Part shown: positions 1 to 7,911 of the stretch, in pieces | How the letters are laid out: each line of letters begins with the position of its first letter | Numbering within the stretch: the stretch's first letter is position 1 | Source of the DNA: Betaproteobacteria bacterium | GTDB lineage: Bacteria > Pseudomonadota > Gammaproteobacteria > Burkholderiales > Methylophilaceae | Length of the DNA: 64,000 bases | Assembly: GCA_016868195.1 (NCBI GenBank) | Contig: VGHQ01000002.1 | Coordinates: forward strand, 62,001 to 126,000 | Direction of reading: 5' to 3' | The notes under the pieces: generated by a model | The model's input: only the letters and a program-made list of their open reading frames with translations | Told to the model about the DNA's origin: nothing | The model's database searches: none | Position numbers and translations under genes: made by a program

Positions 1-1114
1 TTATGAGCCCAATAAATTGAATATAAGGAAGAATGCCCTCTATAAAAGAAGAAGAGGCCATGTGTGCAATTGCCAGTGGCCCACCTAAATCTTTTAGATG
101 AGCACTTTGTGTAAATAAATTCTTGAACGTGGCTAAAGTTAAATTTAAAAATGTATTGGTTTGACTTAGGGATTTTCCGAGGGACTCTAAAAATGTGTTC
201 TTTACTTCAATTAAGTTGGGTTTAATATAGGCTTCATCATAATTCAGTGAAATACCAATTCTTTTTTTCTCTATTTTACTTTCAAAAATTTTTTTATCTA
301 TATGAATGAATTGAATAATATTTTCTCTTTTTATAGATAAGTCATAAGACTTTAACCAATTATTTTGAATGCTATTAACTAGATCTTGAATGGTTTTTAC
401 TTCTATTTGATCAATCTTAAGAATCTGATCATTGACCTTAAGACCTATTTTTTCAGCAATACTTCCAGGCTCTATCGACTGAATTAAAATAGGGATACCA
501 TAGGGAAATAGATGAATGTCATCAGTCCATAATAAATTATGGATAGTATAGAGCTCGCCTCCTCTTTTAAAGCTTAAAATTTTGAATGGGTTTTTGTGAG
601 TACTTGAATAAATCTGCAAGTCATTCAAGGATTTGATCTCCTCGCCATCAATCAATACGATTTCATCTCCTGCCCTTAAGCCCTGTTTGAAAGCTTCACT
701 AAAATGAGAAACTTCGTTGATAAGTGGCTTGATTTGAGGGTACCCATACATATAAATAGAAAAAAATATGAGGATTCCCAAAAAAATATTGATTAACGGT
801 CCTGCTAGAACAATAAGAAAACGTTTGAATAGTGGCTGTCTATTAAATGCTCTATGAAAGTCAGTTTTTTTTATCTTTTCATCTGAATCCGCATGACTTT
901 CATCTAAAAGTTTTACATAACCTCCAAGAGGAATTGAAGATATAACAAATGCGGTATGATCTTTTCCGAAAAAAGAAGTAAAAATAGGTTTGCCAAATCC
1001 AATTGAGAATTTTAGTACCTTAACATTACACCACCGAGCCATTTGAAAATGGCCAAACTCATGAATACCGACGACAATACTGATTGTAAGGATAAAAATT
1101 AAAAAGGTTATCAT
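1..1114 (-). CDS. rseP: RseP site-2 zinc metalloprotease (3' end outside window)
   Basis: Inner-membrane intramembrane protease that cleaves anti-sigma factors and remnant signal peptides. About 371 residues are visible, and the frame stays open to the left edge, so the C-terminus is missing. The first helix carries the HEFGH zinc/catalytic motif at residues 18-22. A second conserved block, LAGPLINIFLG, follows at about residue 115, and then come two PDZ-like stretches (for example GLRAGDEIVLIDG and GLKVNDQILKIDQ). The last-helix LDG zinc ligand expected in this family lies off-window. The ATG overlaps the dxr stop by 4 bp (ATGA), which indicates translational coupling. The place after dxr is the usual one. 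Confidence 0.93.
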   Translation of the reverse strand, partial: MITFLIFILTISIVVGIHEFGHFQMARWCNVKVLKFSIGFGKPIFTSFFGKDHTAFVISSIPLGGYVKLLDESHADSDEKIKKTDFHRAFNRQPLFKRFLIVLAGPLINIFLGILIFFSIYMYGYPQIKPLINEVSHFSEAFKQGLRAGDEIVLIDGEEIKSLNDLQIYSSTHKNPFKILSFKRGGELYTIHNLLWTDDIHLFPYGIPILIQSIEPGSIAEKIGLKVNDQILKIDQIEVKTIQDLVNSIQNNWLKSYDLSIKRENIIQFIHIDKKIFESKIEKKRIGISLNYDEAYIKPNLIEVKNTFLESLGKSLSQTNTFLNLTLATFKNLFTQSAHLKDLGGPLAIAHMASSSFIEGILPYIQFIGLI

Positions 1115-2298
1115 GTACTAAGCTTATGACTTTCAATCCAAGAAAGGGCAAGATAACGCGTTTTCTTATCTACAGCCAAAACTGTATCAATAGAAACTAA
1201 TGGCTCCGATTTTATTGCGTCCATGCAAAATTCAATTAACTCTGCAATTTGACTAAATCCGATCGATTCATTTAAAAAAGCATCTACAGCAACTTCATTA
1301 GCAGCATTGAGAACTGTGGGGGCATTATGACCCATATTTAAAGCCTTATAAGCCAATCCAAGGCAAGGGAATTTATTTAAATCAGGCGCTTCAAAGTCGA
1401 GTTTTTTAGTTTTTATGAGATCTAGGCCTAAGACTCCTGATTCAATTCTTTCTGGATGACTTAAAGCGTAAGCAATGGGGGTCCTCATATCTGGGTTGCC
1501 TAATTGAGCAAGCATACTTCCATCAATATACTCAACAAGCGAATGAATAATACTTTGAGGGTGAATTATTACTTCTATATCTGAAGCTGGGATATCAAAT
1601 AACCAAAAAGCTTCAATAATTTCCAACCCCTTGTTCATCATGGTTGCTGAATCGATTGTAATCTTTTTGCCCATTACCCAATTAGGATGTCGCAAAGCCT
1701 CTTTGGGTGTCACAAGAAGTAGCTCTTCTTTGGAAAAAGTCCTAAATGGTCCGCCAGATGCGGTCAGTAAAATTTTTCTAATACCACTAAACTTGTAATG
1801 CATTTTTTTGTTTTGTGGCAAAACTTGCAAAATTGCATTGTGCTCACTATCAATGGGTATCAACGTTGCCCCAGAATGATTTATAGCTTTGACGAATAAC
1901 TCCCCTGCCATCACGAGCGTTTCTTTATTAGCCAATAAAATCTTTTTACCGCTATTAGCAGCTGCCATCGTAGGCTTAAGACCTGCCGCTCCTACAATTG
2001 CTGAAATTACAGTATTTGTATCCTTATGAGAAGCAATCCAATCAAGCGACTCATCTCCTTCTAAAACAATTGTTTTTGAATTTAATGCCACCAGATTTTT
2101 CTTCAACTTTTGATTTGCTTCTTGATTTAAAGCAATAGCAAAGTGAGGCTCAAATTGCATACACTGTTGAGAAAGTAGATCAATATTCTCATTTGCTGTC
2201 AGTGCAACAACCTTATATTTATCTTTATGAAGTTTTATGACTTGAAGAGCATTACAACCAATACTTCCGGTAGAGCCTAAGATAGCAATATTTTCCAA
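1111..2298 (-). CDS. dxr: 1-deoxy-D-xylulose 5-phosphate reductoisomerase
   Basis: Second step of the MEP isoprenoid pathway: NADPH-dependent conversion of DXP to 2-C-methyl-D-erythritol 4-phosphate in the cytosol. The 395 residues match the family length. The N-terminal nucleotide-binding loop is GSTGSIG (residues 8-14). The metal and substrate regions NKETLVMAG, DSEHNAI, ASGGPF and MNKGLE are all present in order. The start is TTG, directly after the cdsA stop codon; no in-frame ATG lies at a sensible distance. It sits between cdsA and rseP, as in most proteobacteria. Confidence 0.96.
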   Translation of the reverse strand: MENIAILGSTGSIGCNALQVIKLHKDKYKVVALTANENIDLLSQQCMQFEPHFAIALNQEANQKLKKNLVALNSKTIVLEGDESLDWIASHKDTNTVISAIVGAAGLKPTMAAANSGKKILLANKETLVMAGELFVKAINHSGATLIPIDSEHNAILQVLPQNKKMHYKFSGIRKILLTASGGPFRTFSKEELLLVTPKEALRHPNWVMGKKITIDSATMMNKGLEIIEAFWLFDIPASDIEVIIHPQSIIHSLVEYIDGSMLAQLGNPDMRTPIAYALSHPERIESGVLGLDLIKTKKLDFEAPDLNKFPCLGLAYKALNMGHNAPTVLNAANEVAVDAFLNESIGFSQIAELIEFCMDAIKSEPLVSIDTVLAVDKKTRYLALSWIESHKLST

Positions 2299-3099
2299 TT
2301 AAATTATGACCCCAAAAAAAGCAGGTGACATAAGAATGACAGTTGCAAGAGGTAGACTTGAGCAGAGACTATCAATTCGATCAAGAACACCTCCATGCCC
2401 AGGAATTAAATCACCGCTATCTTTAACTTTTGCCATTCGTTTTATGTATGATTCAAATAAGTCACCCTCAATACTTAAAAATAAGATTAAATTAAAAAAC
2501 AAAATAGACAAATAAGAATTAACAAAGCCGAAGTAAGTCATGGCAATAGAAAATAATGAGACAAGAAAGAGCGCTCCTAAAAAACCTTCCCATGTTTTAC
2601 CCGGACTGATCGATATTGCTAGTTTTCTTTTTCCAAACTTTTTACCAAAAAAGTAAGCACCAGAGTCTGCAAGCCAGATAGTGGTTAAAACAATAAGGAC
2701 AGTCCAAGGGCTTAATTGAACTAAAAAATTCAGTGAGATAATCAATGGTATGACTAGAGTCCAGCCAATTAGAGCACTTAAAAAAGAATTTTTTAAATTG
2801 ATTTTAAAAATTAAAAATAAAGGTGCCATACATAACCAAAAAATTGAAGCTATCCAAAGTATGAGTTTTGATCCCTCTGGATTAAGATGGTTATGAATTA
2901 AATAAATTAAAACTAATGAGATTAATAAAAAAATCTTTTTTTCGTAGGATTTAAAATATAAAAGCTTTGTCCATTCATAAAGAGCCAACATCGAGATCAT
3001 ATAAATCAAAAAAGAAAAATATCTTCCTGAAAATAAAAACATAGAAGATAAGAAAACTGTAAGCATCGCTATTGCAGAAAAAATTCGAGATATCAACAC
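2299..3099 (-). CDS. cdsA: Phosphatidate cytidylyltransferase (CDP-diglyceride synthase)
   Basis: Integral membrane enzyme that makes CDP-diacylglycerol from phosphatidate and CTP for all phospholipids. The 266 residues are mostly hydrophobic helices. The C-terminal family signature is intact (KRMAKVKDSGDLIPGHGG followed by VLDRIDS), containing the catalytic acidic residues. The most likely start is GTG, immediately beside the uppS stop codon. It belongs to the frr-uppS-cdsA-dxr-rseP run with essentially no spacing. Confidence 0.95.
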   Translation of the reverse strand: MLISRIFSAIAMLTVFLSSMFLFSGRYFSFLIYMISMLALYEWTKLLYFKSYEKKIFLLISLVLIYLIHNHLNPEGSKLILWIASIFWLCMAPLFLIFKINLKNSFLSALIGWTLVIPLIISLNFLVQLSPWTVLIVLTTIWLADSGAYFFGKKFGKRKLAISISPGKTWEGFLGALFLVSLFSIAMTYFGFVNSYLSILFFNLILFLSIEGDLFESYIKRMAKVKDSGDLIPGHGGVLDRIDSLCSSLPLATVILMSPAFFGVII

Positions 3100-3840
3100 T
3101 TATAACTGCTCGCTTGTTTTACCATATCTTCGTTCTCTTTTTTGAAATTCAATTAGTGCGGATGTAAGAGCCTTTTCATTAAAATCAGGCCATAGTGTTT
3201 TAGTAAAATAAAGTTCAGTATATGAAAATTGCCAGATCAAGAAATTACTAATGCGTTTTTCGCCGCCAGTTCTTATCAAAAGATCAGGATCTGGTGCAAA
3301 ATTCAAAGAAAGATTTTGAATAAGATTTTTTTGGGTAAATGGTTTTTTAAATTGATTTTTTTTTCGGTATTCATTAACTGCATTCACAATATCCCATCTT
3401 CCACCATAATTAATTGCAATACTTAGTGTAAGACCTGTATTTTTTTCAGTGAGATTCTCCAGCTCTTTAATCTTATCAATCAGCTTCTTTGGGAAAGGTT
3501 TACGATCACCAATAAGCTTAAAACGAATATTATTTTTAATTAAAGATGAAGATTCTTTTTTAATGGAATCTTGAAATAAAGACATTAAAAAATCAACTTC
3601 CTGAGTGGGTCTCAACCAATTTTCTGTACTAAAAGCAAATAATGTAAGAAATGGAATATTTAATTTTTGACATTGGGTAATCACCGTTTTAACAGATTCC
3701 AAGCCTCTTCTATGCCCAGAAATACGTGGCATTAAACGTTTTTCTGCCCACCTCCCATTGCCATCCATAATGATAGCAATATGTTGAGGTTTTTCTATTA
3801 ATTGGTCTGGCGCTTGTAATAATCGAAAAAAATTAAACAC
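3100..3840 (-). CDS. uppS: Undecaprenyl diphosphate synthase (cis-prenyltransferase)
   Basis: Cytosolic cis-prenyltransferase that extends FPP with eight IPP units to make the C55 carrier for peptidoglycan and LPS. The 246 residues carry all family motifs: IAIIMDGNGRWAEKR with the catalytic Asp near residue 26, SGHRRG, FAFSTENWLRP, and the C-terminal substrate motif DLLIRTGGEKRISNF. The start is GTG, and the gene overlaps the frr stop by 1 bp. Confidence 0.96.
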   Translation of the reverse strand: MFNFFRLLQAPDQLIEKPQHIAIIMDGNGRWAEKRLMPRISGHRRGLESVKTVITQCQKLNIPFLTLFAFSTENWLRPTQEVDFLMSLFQDSIKKESSSLIKNNIRFKLIGDRKPFPKKLIDKIKELENLTEKNTGLTLSIAINYGGRWDIVNAVNEYRKKNQFKKPFTQKNLIQNLSLNFAPDPDLLIRTGGEKRISNFLIWQFSYTELYFTKTLWPDFNEKALTSALIEFQKRERRYGKTSEQL

Positions 3841-4397
3841 TAAATAGCGAGTAATTCAGATTCTTTTAACTGAAGAAACTTATCAATTTCAGCGATAAAT
3901 TTATCTGTAATTTTTTGAACATCATCTTGCGATCTTCTCTCATCATCCTCACTAATTTCTTTTTCTTTGAGAGATTTTTTTAAGGAATCATTTGCATCGC
4001 GTCTAATATTTCGAATTGCCACTTTTGCTGATTCAGCTCCGGTACGCACAACTTTTATAAGATCTTTTCTTCGCTCTTCAGTCAGTATTGGCATTGGAAC
4101 ACGAATAAGATCTCCAGATGTCGTAGGATTCAATCCAAGATCGCTATCGCGAATTGATTTCTCAACTTTAGTAACTATACTTTTTTCATAAGGCTGCACA
4201 TTAATTGTTTTTGCATCCCCTAAATTAATACCAGCAACCTGATTTATTGGAACCATTGATCCATAATAATCAACAAGGATGTGATCAAGAAGTCCTGTAT
4301 GTGCTCTACCCGTTCTAATTTTTGCAAGATCAGACTTAAAAGAGTCTAAAGATTTTTGCATTTTTTCATTTACATTTATTTTGATTGCTTCAGTCAT
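3840..4397 (-). CDS. frr: Ribosome recycling factor
   Basis: Splits post-termination 70S ribosomes together with EF-G. The 185 residues are exactly the normal length. The N-terminal block [15 protein letters not shown] and the C-terminal coiled-coil region rich in Lys/Glu ([16 protein letters not shown]) are typical. The ATG lies 15 bp after the pyrH stop, so pyrH and frr are probably cotranscribed. Confidence 0.97.
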   Translation of the reverse strand: MTEAIKINVNEKMQKSLDSFKSDLAKIRTGRAHTGLLDHILVDYYGSMVPINQVAGINLGDAKTINVQPYEKSIVTKVEKSIRDSDLGLNPTTSGDLIRVPMPILTEERRKDLIKVVRTGAESAKVAIRNIRRDANDSLKKSLKEKEISEDDERRSQDDVQKITDKFIAEIDKFLQLKESELLAI

Positions 4398-4412
4398 TAC
4401 AGTCCTCTTTAA

Positions 4413-5138
4413 TCAATGAACATTAGGCGTTACCAGCGTACCTTCATTTTGCCCTAATAAGATATTTTTAAGTGCTCCGGATTTAAATATATTAAATACT
4501 GCAATAGGTAGTTGTTGGTCTCGACATAAAGTTAGTGCTGTAGCATCCATTACCTTCAAATTTTTTTGAATGGCTTCATCAAAACTTACAACCTCATAAC
4601 GCTTTGCTTTTGAATTTTTTTTTGGATCTTCTGAATAAATTCCATCTACTTTAGTGGCTTTAATCATAATATCTGCATTCATTTCGACCCCGCGCAAAGC
4701 TGCTGCAGTATCGGTTGTAAAGAAAGGATTACCAGTTCCGGCAGCAAAAATAACTACCTTGCCTTCTTCTAAATAACGAATTGCCTTACCTCTGATGTAA
4801 GGCTCAGCCACCTGTTCAATATTGAGCGCTGATTGAACGCGAGCTACGATACCAGCATGCTTCATTGCGTCCTGAAGGGCCAAAGCATTCATGACAGTTG
4901 CCATCATACCCATATAGTCAGCAGTTGCTCTATCCATACCTGCAGCACCTAAAGCAACTCCTCTAAATATATTCCCACCGCCAATCACAATACCTATTTG
5001 AACATTTAAATCGAGCGCCTCTTTGATTTCATGTACAACATTTGAAATGGTATGTTGGTTAATACCAAAGGGATCTTCACCCATAAGGGCTTCACCTGAA
5101 ATTTTTAACAAAACTCTTTTGTACGCGGATCTTGTCAT
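4413..5138 (-). CDS. pyrH: Uridylate kinase (UMP kinase)
   Basis: Hexameric amino-acid-kinase-fold enzyme phosphorylating UMP to UDP. It is 241 residues, the normal size. Visible motifs are KISGEALMG (phosphate binding), [10 protein letters not shown], the [15 protein letters not shown] stretch, and [20 protein letters not shown], which binds substrate. It is separated from tsf by an intrinsic terminator at 5182-5214, so it probably has a promoter of its own in 5139-5181. I could not identify a convincing -35/-10 pair there. Confidence 0.97.
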   Translation of the reverse strand: MTRSAYKRVLLKISGEALMGEDPFGINQHTISNVVHEIKEALDLNVQIGIVIGGGNIFRGVALGAAGMDRATADYMGMMATVMNALALQDAMKHAGIVARVQSALNIEQVAEPYIRGKAIRYLEEGKVVIFAAGTGNPFFTTDTAAALRGVEMNADIMIKATKVDGIYSEDPKKNSKAKRYEVVSFDEAIQKNLKVMDATALTLCRDQQLPIAVFNIFKSGALKNILLGQNEGTLVTPNVH

Positions 5139-5181
5139 GATTTTTTGTTAAAGTTTAACGTATTTTTAAATTAGAAGACAT

Positions 5182-5214
5182 AAAAAAAGGATTGTATAAA
5201 TCATACAATCCTTT
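5182..5214 (-). terminator. Intrinsic terminator after tsf
   Basis: A perfect 12-bp inverted repeat (arms 5186-5197 and 5203-5214, 5-nt loop). On the minus strand it is followed by a run of seven T. It lies 20 bp after the tsf stop and before pyrH, so it separates rpsB-tsf from the pyrH-frr-uppS run. Confidence 0.88.
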
Positions 5215-5233
5215 GTGCGATCTTCTTACTGAA

Positions 5234-6109
5234 TTAAACCTTTGCTGCTGCTGCGACCTCTGCAGCATAATCCACAACTGCTTTTTCTATACCTTCGCCT
5301 ACAGAAAAAATAGTAAATGCATTAATTGTCGCATTGTTAGATTTTAACAGTTGCTCAATAGTTACTTTATCGTCTTTCACGAAAGATTGATTTAACAATG
5401 TAACTTCTTTAAGGAATTTTTGAACTGTACCTTCTGCAATTTTTTCAAGCATAGCTTCAGGCTTGCCAGCTTCTTTTGCTTTTTCAATCGCAACTCGTTT
5501 TTCTACCTCAATCAGTTGAGCATCAATACCTGATACATTAAGCGCTTTAGGTTTATTTGCGGCAATATGCATCGCTAAATCTTTTCCAAGGGCATCGTCA
5601 CCCCCTTGGAGGTCTAAAAGAACGCCAATTCTTCCGCTATGAACATAGCTGACTATTTGACCAGTTGTTTGATATCGAATAAATCGACGTGGCGTAATAT
5701 TTTCTCCAATTTTCCCAACAAGCTGCGCTCTCACTTCTTCAGCATTACCTGACGGCATTGTTAAGTTCGTCAAAGCCTCAATATCAGTTGGATTTTTTTC
5801 ATTAATAGCACTTACAAGATCATGCGCGTATTTTAAAAAGTCTTCATTTTTGGCACAAAAATCTGTTTCCGAGTTCACCTCAAGAAGCGTCCCTGTTTTG
5901 CCGTCTTTAGCTACAAAAGCGACAATAATACCCTCCGCTGCTAATCTTCCAGCAGCCTTACTTGCTTTATTGCCAAATCGTACTCTTAAAATTTCTTCTG
6001 CACGCGCGCTATCTCCATTAGCTTCTGTCAACGCTTTTTTACAATCCATCATTGGTGCGTCTGTGCGATCGCGAAGGTCTTTGACCATGCTTGCGGTTAT
6101 TTCTGTCAC
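5234..6109 (-). CDS. tsf: Elongation factor Ts
   Basis: Guanine nucleotide exchange factor for EF-Tu. The 291 residues include the N-terminal UBA-like domain and the EF-Ts signature around residues 10-30 (DLRDRTDAPMMDCKKAL), then the core motif TLLEVNSETDFCAKNEDF that inserts into EF-Tu. The start is GTG, preceded by a purine-rich AAGGAG-like stretch. It follows rpsB, with a hairpin between them (6151-6174), as in most bacteria. Confidence 0.97.
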   Translation of the reverse strand: MTEITASMVKDLRDRTDAPMMDCKKALTEANGDSARAEEILRVRFGNKASKAAGRLAAEGIIVAFVAKDGKTGTLLEVNSETDFCAKNEDFLKYAHDLVSAINEKNPTDIEALTNLTMPSGNAEEVRAQLVGKIGENITPRRFIRYQTTGQIVSYVHSGRIGVLLDLQGGDDALGKDLAMHIAANKPKALNVSGIDAQLIEVEKRVAIEKAKEAGKPEAMLEKIAEGTVQKFLKEVTLLNQSFVKDDKVTIEQLLKSNNATINAFTIFSVGEGIEKAVVDYAAEVAAAAKV

Positions 6110-6150
6110 TTTGATACTCCTTAAATTCTTTATGATTAAACTTATTATTA

Positions 6151-6174
6151 AAAAAGGGGCATAAAGCCCCTTTT
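6151..6174 (-). terminator. Hairpin between rpsB and tsf (terminator or attenuator)
   Basis: 9-bp perfect stem (6152-6160 with 6166-6174), GC-rich core, 5-nt loop, followed on the minus strand by only five T. It may reduce, not abolish, readthrough from rpsB into tsf, since tsf lacks an obvious separate promoter. Confidence 0.65.
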
Positions 6175-6191
6175 AAACGATTACATAAAAA

Positions 6192-6944
6192 TTATTCAGT
6201 AACTGCCTCAGTTACTTCAACAAACTCTTCTTCTTGAGATACCGATTTAGCGAGTTCATTTAATGCTTGGCTTTTGCCTTCCAGCACTGCATCAGCCATG
6301 CCTCTTGCATAAAGCCTAATAGCTCTACTTGAGTCATCATTGCCCGGAATAACATATGAAATATCATCAGGTGAGTTATTTGTATCGACTACACCAATAA
6401 TAGGTATACCAAGTTTATTTGCTTCTACTACAGCACCACTTTCATGTCCTACATCAATAATGAATATTGCGTCAGGAAGTGCTGTCATATCCTTAATGCC
6501 ACCAATTGAGCGTTGCAATTTCTCATAGTCGCGCTTATAGCCTAAAGCTTCTTTTTTATTAAACTTTTGTAAGCTTCCGTCTTGTAGCATGGCTTCATAA
6601 TCATTAAGGCGTTTAATTGACTGTCTCACAGTTTTAAAATTCGTAAGCATGCCACCTAACCATCTGTGATTTACATAAGATACACCCGCACGGGATGCTT
6701 CTTCTTTGAGAATTTCTCGAGCTTGTCTTTTTGTGCCTACAAAAAGAATACGTCCTTTGTTTGCAGCAAGAGTTCGAATGTACTTCAAAGCCTCTTGAAA
6801 CATTGGTAATGTTTTTTCTAGGTTAACAATATGAATTTTATTTCTGTCTCCAAAAATGTATGGTGCCATTCTTGGATTCCAGTAACGGGTTTGATGGCCG
6901 AAATGGACTCCCGCCTCTAACATTTGACGCATAGTAACTGACAT
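6192..6944 (-). CDS. rpsB: 30S ribosomal protein S2
   Basis: Ribosomal protein of the small subunit platform, required for S1 binding. The 250 residues begin with [20 protein letters not shown], the universal S2 start. [19 protein letters not shown] and PDAIFIIDV follow in the standard order, and the tail is acidic. It is divergent from map across about 160 bp that holds the putative promoter and leader of both genes. S2 leaders are commonly autoregulated; the leader here would be about 110 nt (inferred). Confidence 0.97.
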   Translation of the reverse strand: MSVTMRQMLEAGVHFGHQTRYWNPRMAPYIFGDRNKIHIVNLEKTLPMFQEALKYIRTLAANKGRILFVGTKRQAREILKEEASRAGVSYVNHRWLGGMLTNFKTVRQSIKRLNDYEAMLQDGSLQKFNKKEALGYKRDYEKLQRSIGGIKDMTALPDAIFIIDVGHESGAVVEANKLGIPIIGVVDTNNSPDDISYVIPGNDDSSRAIRLYARGMADAVLEGKSQALNELAKSVSQEEEFVEVTEAVTE

Positions 6945-7059
6945 ATTTGACTCCGTTGTTATGGGTTAAAAAAACACTACCTAATTACATCTATATTCAT
7001 AGACACCCTAACGTTAGGTAATGCAAAATTATTTCCTCAAGATCCTTGAAGAAGCGCGC

Positions 7060-7065
7060 TATAAT
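7060..7065 (+). promoter_or_regulatory. -10 element of map promoter
   Basis: A perfect TATAAT. Transcription would start near 7072, which is 36 nt upstream of the map ATG at 7108. This helps to decide the map start, because the longer reading frame from 7021 would begin upstream of the promoter. The -35 is poor. Confidence 0.5.
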
Positions 7066-7069
7066 AGCA
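7061..7069 (-). promoter_or_regulatory. Possible extended -10 of rpsB
   Basis: On the minus strand this reads TGCTATTAT, an extended -10 (TGn + TATTAT). Transcription would begin near 7054 and give a leader of about 110 nt before rpsB. It lies on top of the map -10. No strong -35 is visible at 17 bp, consistent with an extended -10 promoter but also with chance. Confidence 0.35.
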
Positions 7070-7107
7070 CAAAAAATAAGCTCAAATGCAATATAAACGT
7101 AGCAATC

Positions 7108-7908
7108 ATGACAATACACATCAAAAATCCCCAAGAAATAGAAAAAATGCGTATTGCTGGTAAATTAGCATCAGAAGTCCTTGATTTTATTACACCTTTT
7201 GTAAAGTCTGGTATCACCACTGACGAAATCGACAAACTTTGCCATGATTATATGGTTAATGTACAAAATACTATCCCTGCCCCACTTAATTATGCTCCGG
7301 ACGGACACACACCATATCCCAAGTCAATTTGTACTTCTATTAACCATCAAATCTGTCATGGTGTCCCAGGACCAAAAGCGCTTAAAGAAGGTGATATATT
7401 AAATATTGATGTTACCGTTATTAAAGATGGTTTCCATGGCGATACAAGTCGAATGTTTCATGTAGGCGAAACCTCTATTCAAGCAAAACGTTTATGTAAA
7501 ATGACTTATGAAGCCATGTGGCTTGGTATTCAAATAGTAAAGCCTGGCGCAAAATTAGGTGATATCGGATTTGTCATTCAAGATTTTGCTGAAAAAAATG
7601 GGTTTAGTGTGGTACGAGAATTTTGTGGTCATGGAATTGGTAAGCGATTTCATGAAGGACCTCAAGTGCTTCATTATGGAAAAGCTGGCACAGGGCTTAC
7701 TTTGGAGGCGGGTATGATTTTTACAATTGAACCTATGATCAATGCAGGCAAAAGAGATATTAAACAAATGCCTGATGGTTGGACTATAGTCACTAAAGAT
7801 CGCAGCCTTTCAGCACAATGGGAACATACAATCTTAGTAACTCATAATGGTTATGAGGTGCTTACAGTTTCTGAAAAAACACCTCCACCGCCTACATTTG
7901 TTAATTAA
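7108..7908 (+). CDS. map: Methionine aminopeptidase type I
   Basis: Removes the initiator Met from nascent proteins and acts with Def. From the ATG at 7108 the product is 266 residues, the family length. An in-frame ATG at 7021 would add 29 residues of non-conserved sequence and lies before the likely promoter, so I reject it. The dinuclear metal ligands are visible: DVTVIKDGFHGDTSRMF (two Asp), CGHGIGKRFHE (His), FTIEPM (Glu) and QWEHTILV (Glu). glnD follows after 3 bp, a pairing common in proteobacteria. Confidence 0.96.
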   Translation: MTIHIKNPQEIEKMRIAGKLASEVLDFITPFVKSGITTDEIDKLCHDYMVNVQNTIPAPLNYAPDGHTPYPKSICTSINHQICHGVPGPKALKEGDILNIDVTVIKDGFHGDTSRMFHVGETSIQAKRLCKMTYEAMWLGIQIVKPGAKLGDIGFVIQDFAEKNGFSVVREFCGHGIGKRFHEGPQVLHYGKAGTGLTLEAGMIFTIEPMINAGKRDIKQMPDGWTIVTKDRSLSAQWEHTILVTHNGYEVLTVSEKTPPPPTFVN

Positions 7909-7911
7909 ATC

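Noticed and set aside
5850-6164. 104-residue plus-strand frame opposite tsf
   Set aside because: Antisense to a highly conserved gene, Ser/Ala-rich composition typical of shadow frames, ending over the rpsB-tsf hairpin.
7021-7107. 29-residue N-terminal extension of map
   Set aside because: It lies upstream of the likely -10 at 7060-7065 and has no family similarity; the ATG at 7108 gives the normal length.
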